From JAVEYA01 sp034003745 (lineage in GTDB: Bacteria > Bacillota > Peptococcia > DRI-13 > PHAD01), in contig JAVEYA010000073.1 of assembly GCA_034003745.1 (NCBI GenBank), positions 1 to 11,953 on the forward strand: a stretch of 11,953 bases of DNA, in the 5' to 3' direction. Positions within the stretch are counted from its first letter, which is position 1. Each line of letters begins with the position of its first letter. The notes beneath the pieces are model-generated. The model ran no database searches and was not told the DNA's origin. It was given only the letters and a program-made list of their open reading frames with translations. The translations under genes and the position numbers were made by a program. Of this stretch, positions 7,281 to 11,953 are shown in pieces.

Positions 7281-8714
7281 TTAAATCCGTCTGATTTGAC
7301 CGTTTCCCTTACTCTCGCCACGGCCGCCCACAATCAGTTCTTTGACCAGCATGGTGGGCTGCGCGTCGGAGACGGGAACCCCCTGGCCTTCTTTACCGCA
7401 CACGCCGATGGTATAGCCCAGGTCGTTCCCGACCAGCTCGATCATCCGCAGGGTGCCGGGCCCGTTGCCTGTTAGGGTGGCGCCTCTTACAGGCGCGGCA
7501 ATGGCGCCGTCTTTAATCAGATATCCTTCCGCGACGTCGAAAACATAGTCCCCATTGGTGGTATTTACCTGCCCGCCACCCATGGCTGTGACCAACAGTC
7601 CCGCTTTTACTTCCTTAATGATTTTCTCCGGATCGGTTTTGCCGGAAGCAATATAGGTATTGCGCATGCGCGGAAAAGGTCTGCTGTGATAAGATTCCCG
7701 CCGCCCATTGCCGGTAGAGGAACGTCCTTCTTTTTTCGCGCATTGGTAATCATACATAAAATCTTTCAGCACGCCGTCTTTGATCAGCACAGTCTTCTCC
7801 CCCGGCTGACCCTCATCGTCATAACGCAATGAGCCGTATTTGCCGGGAATCAGCGCATCGTCAATGACTGTAACGATCGGGGAAGCTACCTGTTCGCCCC
7901 TTTTACCGCCATAGACAGACAGGCCTTTTTGTACCAGGTCCGCTTCCAGACCATGACCGCAGGCTTCGTGAACCATAGTGCCGCCCGCTTTTGCGGCCAT
8001 CACCACCGGCATTTTCCCACTGGGCGCACTCTGGGCGCTTAACATCAAAACGGCTCGTGCAGCCGCTTTTTCTCCGAGTACATCCGGCGAATATTCTTTA
8101 AACAGTTCAAACCCCGTCACCCCTCCGGCCGCATAATACCCGGTCTGGATGACGTCATTTTCCGCGGCGATGGCGTTAACCGCTATCCTCGTCCTGGTAC
8201 GGGAATCCTCCACATATCTGCCGTCGCTGTTAGCGATAACTACGTCCTGCCGGACGTCGCCGTAGGAAACCGTAACCTGGCGGACCCGGGGATCGATACG
8301 GCGGGCCGCCGCGTTTGCCGATAGGCACAGCGCGGTTTTATCCTCCAGCTTAATCTCCTGTGGCGGTATTTCTACCCTAAAGGCGGCAGGGGCCGGGGGC
8401 GTCGTAAAATCCAGCGTCGAAGGAACCGCCGCTTCTTTTTGAGCGGCCTTCCCGGCCTGATCTGCAATTTCCAAAAGGCGCGGCAGCGAGATATCGTTGG
8501 TATGGGCATAGGAAGTGCTGGCGCCATGGATGACGCGGATACCTACGCCTTCATCAATGCCTGAATTAATACGCTCTATTTTGTTTTCTTCGGCGAAGAT
8601 ACCGACTGTCTCCTTATGTTCCCAAAAATATTCGGCAAAATCGGCGCCGTGTCTTTGCGCCGCTTTAAGAATCTCGGCAATGGCTTTTTTATCTATCATC
8701 CGTTGGTACCCCAT
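7281..8714 (-). CDS. tldD: TldD zinc metalloprotease subunit
   Basis: This 477-residue catalytic partner of TldE has the zinc site HEACGH (H249, E250, H254 counted from 8714) and a C-terminal Cys (C439 in GVCGKEGQGVPV). These match the His, His, Cys ligand set known for E. coli TldD. Other family blocks are VTVIDDALIPGKYGS, STGNGRRESYHSRPFPRMRNTYI and TAMGGGQVNTTNGDYVFDV. Length is typical. The start is uncertain: ATG at 8714 has no SD, and ATG at 8699 (MIDKKAI) matches the usual family opening slightly better but has only GGGG 9 nt upstream. comFB ends 61 nt upstream and tldE begins 21 nt downstream. In the heterodimer, peptide substrates are threaded into the cavity between the subunits. 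The family assignment is very safe; physiological substrates are unknown. Confidence 0.95.
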   Translation of the reverse strand: MGYQRMIDKKAIAEILKAAQRHGADFAEYFWEHKETVGIFAEENKIERINSGIDEGVGIRVIHGASTSYAHTNDISLPRLLEIADQAGKAAQKEAAVPSTLDFTTPPAPAAFRVEIPPQEIKLEDKTALCLSANAAARRIDPRVRQVTVSYGDVRQDVVIANSDGRYVEDSRTRTRIAVNAIAAENDVIQTGYYAAGGVTGFELFKEYSPDVLGEKAAARAVLMLSAQSAPSGKMPVVMAAKAGGTMVHEACGHGLEADLVQKGLSVYGGKRGEQVASPIVTVIDDALIPGKYGSLRYDDEGQPGEKTVLIKDGVLKDFMYDYQCAKKEGRSSTGNGRRESYHSRPFPRMRNTYIASGKTDPEKIIKEVKAGLLVTAMGGGQVNTTNGDYVFDVAEGYLIKDGAIAAPVRGATLTGNGPGTLRMIELVGNDLGYTIGVCGKEGQGVPVSDAQPTMLVKELIVGGRGESKGNGQIRRI

Positions 8715-8723
8715 TGTCTAAAG

Positions 8724-8752
8724 TTTTTACTATTTTACCAAGATTTATCCAA
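8724..8752 (-). promoter_or_regulatory. Possible promoter upstream of tldD
   Basis: The minus strand has TTGGAT (8747-8752) and TAAAAA (8724-8729) with a 17-nt spacer in the AT-rich 61-nt gap between comFB and tldD. The -10 ends only 9 nt before ATG 8714. If it is real, either that ATG would be nearly leaderless or translation begins at ATG 8699. The matches are weak and AT-rich by chance in part. Confidence 0.27.
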
Positions 8753-8775
8753 ATCTATACGCCCCTACTCTGCCT

Positions 8776-9045
8776 TCAGCCCAGGTGATGCGGATTCTTA
8801 CTGACCTTCTCCACTGCCCGGGCTACTTCTGTTAAAACATCCGTACGGCTTTGCTGGGAGAGCGCGTTTAATTTGGCATAAATAGCGCCGTGCCGGCTGA
8901 CATAATACCTTGGCTTTAAATTATTCAAAGCCAGGCAGACCATATCATAACGGCATTTTTCACACTGGCAGACTTCGGGTCTCTGGACTAAAACCTCCTC
9001 TAAGGTCTGCCATACACTGTGCAGGGTTTGATTGATCAATTCCAC
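8776..9045 (-). CDS. comFB: ComFB-family late competence development protein
   Basis: This 89-residue protein of the ComFB family has the characteristic core PEVCQCEKCRYDMVCLALN (C26, C28, C31, with C37 close by) followed by NLKPRYYVS. In Bacillus subtilis ComFB is the small middle gene of the comF operon and binds zinc through such cysteines. Relatives in cyanobacteria were recently proposed to be cyclic-dinucleotide receptors acting on type IV pili and competence. The rest is helical. The start is GTG at 9045, chosen because AAGGGGGG (9053-9060) sits 7 nt upstream; the ATG at 9052 is out of frame. Here there is no comFA or comFC alongside; instead it follows pilT and a prepilin peptidase on the same strand, which ties it to pilus or DNA-uptake function. 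Binding of a nucleotide by this protein is inference from family, not visible in the sequence. Confidence 0.85.
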   Translation of the reverse strand: MELINQTLHSVWQTLEEVLVQRPEVCQCEKCRYDMVCLALNNLKPRYYVSRHGAIYAKLNALSQQSRTDVLTEVARAVEKVSKNPHHLG

Positions 9046-9052
9046 TGTCCAT

Positions 9053-9060
9053 CCCCCCTT
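9053..9060 (-). promoter_or_regulatory. SD for the GTG start of comFB
   Basis: The minus strand reads AAGGGGGG, then 7 nt, then GTG 9045. Its first bases overlap the stop codon of the possible 13-codon ORF upstream, so ribosomes finishing that ORF would end on this site. Confidence 0.6.
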
Positions 9061-9100
9061 AAATTGGTACCATAAAAGCTATTCGCTTTTTTACCTTCAT
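9059..9100 (-). CDS. Possible 13-residue leader ORF before comFB
   Basis: Between the prepilin peptidase and comFB a short frame reads MKVKKRIAFMVPI then TAA. It is preceded by the purine-rich AGGAAGGAGA directly before its ATG (first AGGA 6 nt upstream, usable spacing) and its stop overlaps the comFB SD. It is basic at the start and hydrophobic at the end. It also contains a small AAAAGC/GCTTTT inverted repeat. It may be a translational leader coupling comFB to upstream genes, or merely a chance ORF. No homology can be judged at this length. Confidence 0.25.
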   Translation of the reverse strand: MKVKKRIAFMVPI

Positions 9101-9114
9101 TCTCCTTCCTGCCC

Positions 9115-9627
9115 TTAAACCACGGGAAACAGAAACAGCAGCATGAATCCCACCGCCAGATATGGCCCAAAGGCGATCGCATCCCTGCGCTTTATTCGGC
9201 CCAAAGCCAGGCCGAGGAGACTGACCAGGCCGCCCAGAAAAAATGAAACGATAAAGACATAAAAGATGTCCGGTAATCCGGCCCAAAATCCCATAGCGCC
9301 AAGGAGCTTAATATCCCCTCCGCCCAAGCCGCCCCGGCTGAGTAAACCAATTAACAGAGAAAGCGCCAAAGCGGCGGCCAGACCCAGGAGCCGGCTGCCT
9401 AAAGGGCTGTCGCCGCTCAGGAAATGATGGATAACGCCCAGAAATAAAAACAATACTACCATTCCGTTGGGAATAAGATAGTATTTTAAATCAACAAGGG
9501 AGATATAAAACAACACGGAAAAAAGCAGCATCCCGGTGAATCCCCGGGGAGTAAGGCCATATACCTGATACACGCCAAGCCAGCCCGAGACGTTAATCAG
9601 CGTAAGCAAAACAGGCCGCGCGCTCAT
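9115..9627 (-). CDS. Short A24 prepilin peptidase without methyltransferase domain
   Basis: This 170-residue integral membrane aspartyl protease of the type IV prepilin peptidase family would cleave leader peptides of type IV pilin-like proteins on the cytoplasmic face of the membrane. The two catalytic aspartates are visible: D46 in SLVDLKYYLIPN and D105 in GGGDIKL, the family GxGD motif. About five to six hydrophobic helices fill the chain, and FGPYLAVG near the end is another family block. The N-terminal half of PilD/ComC-type enzymes, which carries the zinc cysteines and N-methylates the mature pilin, is absent, so the protein resembles the short CpaA/TadV-type. This is not a truncation by a frameshift: the ATG at 9627 overlaps the pilT stop by 4 nt (ATGA), and the upstream DNA encodes PilT. 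Tight coupling to pilT argues for a joint role. Substrate pilins are not in the window. Confidence 0.9.
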   Translation of the reverse strand: MSARPVLLTLINVSGWLGVYQVYGLTPRGFTGMLLFSVLFYISLVDLKYYLIPNGMVVLFLFLGVIHHFLSGDSPLGSRLLGLAAALALSLLIGLLSRGGLGGGDIKLLGAMGFWAGLPDIFYVFIVSFFLGGLVSLLGLALGRIKRRDAIAFGPYLAVGFMLLFLFPVV

Positions 9628-10637
9628 TTATGGATCGCTTCCCTATTGACACGGCCCTGCTGTACCAATTCATTCACCGACGTATCAAAAGTCTGCATAC
9701 CCCATCTGCCGCCGGTCTGCATTACCGTAGGCAGCTGCTGGGTTTTGCCTTCGCGGATCAAGTTCCGTACCGCCGTCGTGGCTATCAGGATTTCGGCGGC
9801 CAACTCCTTGTTTTGAGCGGTAAAAATCAGTTTTTGGGAAATGACCACCTGCAATACGGCGGCCAATTTCTGCCTGATCTGCTCCTTTTGATACACAGGG
9901 AACGCGTCGATAATCCAGTCGATTGTCTGGACAACATTAGCGGTATTCAGGGCAGCCAGGACCAGATGACCGGTTTCCGCCGCATTCAGGGCTGTATAGA
10001 TCAGTTCCTTTTCTTCCATATTGCCGACCATGATAACATCCGGGTCCTGCCGGAGACAGGCCTTCAGCGCGCCGACGGCTGATTTGGCGTCTCCTCCGAT
10101 TTCCCTTTGGTCGATTACGCTTTGATTGTGCTGGTGTAAATACTCGATAGGATCTTCAATGGTGATGATATAACAGTTGCGCTCCTGATTGATTCTATTG
10201 AGCAGGGCAGCCAAAGTAGTGGATTTGCCGCTGCCCGTCGGTCCCGTTACCAGGATCAGCCCCTGTTTCTTGTCGGTCAGGCCGGCTACCGCCTGGGGAA
10301 TATTCAGTTCTTCCAGGGAAGGAATCTCATAAGGCACCGGCCGGATGGCCAGGCTGACGCACCCGCGCTGACGGTAGGCGTTAACCCGGAAACGCCCTAC
10401 TCCGGGCAGGGAATAGGAAAATTCCGTCTCTCCCGTATCTTTCCAGGCTTCCTGCTGTTCCGGAGGCATTAACACTTCCAATATCTTTACCGTATCCTCC
10501 GGCGTTAACGCCATCGATCCCTCAACAAAGCGCGCCAGATTGCCGTTGACGCGCAATAACGGCACGCATCCCACGGCAAGATGAATATCAGAGGCATTCA
10601 TAACCAGGGCCCTTTGCAGTAACGAGGATAATTCCAT
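9624..10637 (-). CDS. pilT: PilT-family twitching/retraction ATPase, with altered Walker B and His box
   Basis: This 337-residue hexameric secretion-type ATPase is PilT-like in length and order: an N-terminal PAS-like domain (ASDIHLAVG, about 15-23), an arginine-rich loop FRVNAYRQRG, Walker A GPTGSGKST (132-140), Asp box IITIEDPIEYLH (157-168), a Walker B region, a His box, and a C-terminal AVRNLIREGKTQQ block typical of PilT. PilT normally depolymerises pili. Oddly, the Walker B stretch reads DPDVIMVGNMEE with Asn206 where PilT has the catalytic Glu of VGEMRD, and the following Arg-Asp are Glu-Glu. The His box reads GHLVLAALNT with Asn231 for the second His. The flanking sequence is clean and in frame. 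The protein may bind ATP but hydrolyse it poorly, acting as an accessory or regulator like a degenerate paralogue. It starts 70 nt after aroK, with only a weak SD. Confidence 0.93.
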   Translation of the reverse strand: MELSSLLQRALVMNASDIHLAVGCVPLLRVNGNLARFVEGSMALTPEDTVKILEVLMPPEQQEAWKDTGETEFSYSLPGVGRFRVNAYRQRGCVSLAIRPVPYEIPSLEELNIPQAVAGLTDKKQGLILVTGPTGSGKSTTLAALLNRINQERNCYIITIEDPIEYLHQHNQSVIDQREIGGDAKSAVGALKACLRQDPDVIMVGNMEEKELIYTALNAAETGHLVLAALNTANVVQTIDWIIDAFPVYQKEQIRQKLAAVLQVVISQKLIFTAQNKELAAEILIATTAVRNLIREGKTQQLPTVMQTGGRWGMQTFDTSVNELVQQGRVNREAIHK

Positions 10638-10683
10638 GCGCTTATTCCATCCTTATGTATTCTCTCGTTACAGTTTTCTACAT

Positions 10684-10697
10684 GATTTTCCAAAATC
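10684..10697. repeat. Small inverted repeat between aroK and pilT
   Basis: GATTTT and AAAATC flank a 2-nt centre in the 70-nt aroK-pilT gap. The loop is too short for a good RNA hairpin, so if it is meaningful it is more likely a protein-binding site for a promoter before pilT. Chance is a fair explanation for so short an AT-rich repeat. Confidence 0.2.
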
Positions 10698-10707
10698 CTG
10701 TCTCTGC

Positions 10708-11223
10708 TTAAGAAGATCGTCCCTGCCGAAAGCGGATGATTTCCTCCGCCGCCTCCTGGGGAGTGACCCCGGAAGTATCGAGGTAGAAATCTGCGCAGCG
10801 GTATTTCTCCCGGCGTTCTGCCAGGATTGTGTTTATTTTTATTAATAAATCCTCTCCGGCCAATAACGGCCTGCCTGTATCCTTTTTAAGCCGCTCGCAG
10901 ATTACTTCGGGCCGGGCGCTCAAACAAACAATCAGCGCGTTTTCTCTCAGCGCGCCGATATTTTCCGGGTCGAGCACCACGCCGCCTCCCGTCGCGATGA
11001 CACTGTTCTCCAAAGTGGCCAGCTTTCTCACGGTTTCCTTTTCTTTCTGTCGGAACCAGGGTTCCCCCTTCTCGGCAAATATTTGTGGGACCGGCGTCTG
11101 CAGCTCTTTTTCAATGACCGTGTCGGTGTCGAGAAAATCCATTTGCAGCCGCTGGGCCAAAATTTGTCCGATCAATGTTTTGCCGGCGCCCATAAAGCCG
11201 ATTAAGGCAATGTTTTTTTTCAT
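10708..11223 (-). CDS. aroK: Shikimate kinase
   Basis: This enzyme of about 171 residues phosphorylates shikimate with ATP to shikimate 3-phosphate in aromatic amino-acid synthesis. Visible features are the P-loop GFMGAGKT (9-16), the shikimate-binding LDTD (Asp32/Asp34), Phe57-Arg58 of the substrate pocket, the GGG turn (79-81) and the lid segment with GRPLL. Length is normal. The start is placed at ATG 11223: GAGGG lies exactly 6 nt upstream, and the protein then opens MKKNIALIGF like relatives. An ATG two codons earlier (11229) overlaps the aroD stop as ATGA, but the SD sits directly against it. Either way the gene is coupled to aroD. No aroB or aroQ follows; pilT comes next after 70 nt, so amino-acid synthesis and pilus genes share this strand. 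Confidence 0.96.
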   Translation of the reverse strand: MKKNIALIGFMGAGKTLIGQILAQRLQMDFLDTDTVIEKELQTPVPQIFAEKGEPWFRQKEKETVRKLATLENSVIATGGGVVLDPENIGALRENALIVCLSARPEVICERLKKDTGRPLLAGEDLLIKINTILAERREKYRCADFYLDTSGVTPQEAAEEIIRFRQGRSS

Positions 11224-11225
11224 TT

Positions 11226-11953
11226 TCATCCCTCAGCGATGATGTTGACAATCTTCTTCAGTAGGGCTGCCGGCAGCTGGCCCGGCGCCGTCTTGGCCGC
11301 GCTCGCGGCAAAAATGACGGCAGAACCGAATTGACCGCCGGCCATTCTGCTGATCATTCCCAGAGGACCCATCGAGGCCGTGATCAGGGGAATATCCAGC
11401 AGTCCATTCCGGGCAGTATCGGTAACCTGCAGCAGATTCAGTACGTCCTGATTATTCCGGGGCATTACCGCGAGCTTGGCAATATCGGCGCCGTTTTTCG
11501 CAGCTTCCAGCAGCTTCGCGTACATTTGCTCCGGCGGCGGGGTGTGCGTGAAATTATGATAGGAGAGAATCAGCTTCACCCCATGCCGCTCGGCCGCTTC
11601 CCGCACGGCGGCGATAAACTCCGGGCCGTTGATCAGCTCAATATCCACGAGCTCTATCCGACCTGAGGCAATCATCTCCAGGATGACGTGCAAACGCTTT
11701 TCCTGGGGGATACGGCGCGCTCCGCCTTCATCGTAATGCCGCAGCGTAAATAGTAAAGGAATCTCTCCCAAACGCCGCTTTAGTCCAGCACAAGTATCGG
11801 ACAGCGTGTCCACATCAGAAAAACCGTCGGCCCGCCATTCCACCAGATCGGGGCTGTCCGCCAGCGCTCTTTCTGCTTGTTCCAACAGTTCCCGCTCATC
11901 CCGCGCGCTCAAGGGCACACAAATTAAGACCCGCTCTCCGCCGATGGCCTGAT
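11226..11953 (-). CDS. aroD: Type I 3-dehydroquinate dehydratase (5' partial)
   Basis: This enzyme dehydrates 3-dehydroquinate to 3-dehydroshikimate through a Schiff base. The frame stays open through the right edge (GGERVLICVPLS precedes the in-frame GTG at 11918), so the true start is outside and that GTG is not the initiator. Visible catalytic and binding residues are Glu in DLVEWRAD, Arg in LLFTLRHYDEGG, the active His in LILSYHNF, the Schiff-base Lys in IAKLAVMP, Arg in MISRMAGG and Gln in APGQLP. These match E. coli AroD motifs. About 241 residues are visible of an expected 250 or so, so only a few N-terminal residues are missing. It is type I (class I aldolase-like), not the type II AroQ often found near pepP-efp in Firmicutes. 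Its stop lies within the aroK leader. Confidence 0.96.
   Translation of the reverse strand, partial: QAIGGERVLICVPLSARDERELLEQAERALADSPDLVEWRADGFSDVDTLSDTCAGLKRRLGEIPLLFTLRHYDEGGARRIPQEKRLHVILEMIASGRIELVDIELINGPEFIAAVREAAERHGVKLILSYHNFTHTPPPEQMYAKLLEAAKNGADIAKLAVMPRNNQDVLNLLQVTDTARNGLLDIPLITASMGPLGMISRMAGGQFGSAVIFAASAAKTAPGQLPAALLKKIVNIIAEG

Noticed and set aside
9074..9090. AAAAGC/GCTTTT hairpin as a terminator between the prepilin peptidase and comFB
   Set aside because: Only six pairs, mostly A-T; the long T-run follows it on the plus strand where no gene needs terminating.
9059..9286. 75-codon minus-strand frame overlapping the end of the prepilin peptidase
   Set aside because: Most of it is out of frame inside the peptidase's conserved GxGD region; only its last 13 codons have an SD and are listed separately with low confidence.
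9630..10082. 150-codon plus-strand frame opposite pilT
   Set aside because: It mirrors conserved PilT coding sequence and has no domain or SD of its own.
10829..11242. 137-codon plus-strand frame opposite aroK
   Set aside because: Antisense of the conserved shikimate kinase; no independent support.
11226..11918. aroD starting at GTG 11918
   Set aside because: The conserved strand LICVPLS continues upstream of this codon in frame to the window edge, so the gene begins outside.

Overview
The window looks like chromosome of a strictly anaerobic, hydrogen-metabolising Firmicute. I lean towards the Negativicutes (Sporomusa/Pelosinus-like) or a related clostridial lineage. The reasons are a NuoF-like plus HydA [FeFe]-hydrogenase pair, a CD1247-type zinc-ribbon protein and a ComFB protein (both typical of Firmicutes), a pepP-efp pair, purine-rich Shine-Dalgarno (SD) sequences with GTG and TTG starts, and pilus genes next to shikimate genes. 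The taxonomic placement is an inference from gene content only.

Layout. Positions 1-2760, plus strand: the 3' part of a NuoF-like flavin/iron-sulfur subunit, cut by the left edge, then a complete 579-residue HydA. These look like the last two genes of a multisubunit NAD(H)-linked [FeFe]-hydrogenase operon. Around 2791-2822 a hairpin separates this operon from a convergent minus-strand run that fills the rest of the window. Reading that run in its own direction, from the right edge leftwards, the order is: aroD (5' end outside the window), aroK, pilT-like ATPase, short prepilin peptidase, a possible 13-codon leader ORF, comFB, tldD, tldE, pepP, efp, a CD1247-like acidic zinc-ribbon protein, and a CDF cation efflux transporter whose stop codon lies in the loop of the terminator hairpin. 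Gaps are short (longest about 110 bp), several neighbours overlap by 4-17 nt, and no convincing terminator interrupts the run. It may be read largely as one or a few overlapping transcripts.

How the genes work together. The hydrogenase genes link the NAD(H) pool to H2. aroD and aroK supply two steps of the shikimate pathway. pilT-like, prepilin peptidase and comFB form a small pilus/competence module. tldD/tldE encode the two halves of a heterodimeric metalloprotease. pepP and efp are the usual proline-related pair: a proline-specific aminopeptidase and the factor that relieves polyproline stalling. The last two genes pair a zinc-ribbon protein with a probable Zn(II) exporter.

The most unusual signal is in the PilT-like ATPase. 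It keeps an intact Walker A but has Asn in place of the Walker B catalytic Glu and Asn in place of the second His-box histidine, so it may be a non-hydrolysing paralogue. It is translationally coupled to a prepilin peptidase with no N-methyltransferase domain and is followed by ComFB, a family recently proposed to bind cyclic dinucleotides. I saw no CRISPR array, tRNA, rRNA, insertion sequence or phage gene, and no gene-free stretch longer than about 110 bp.
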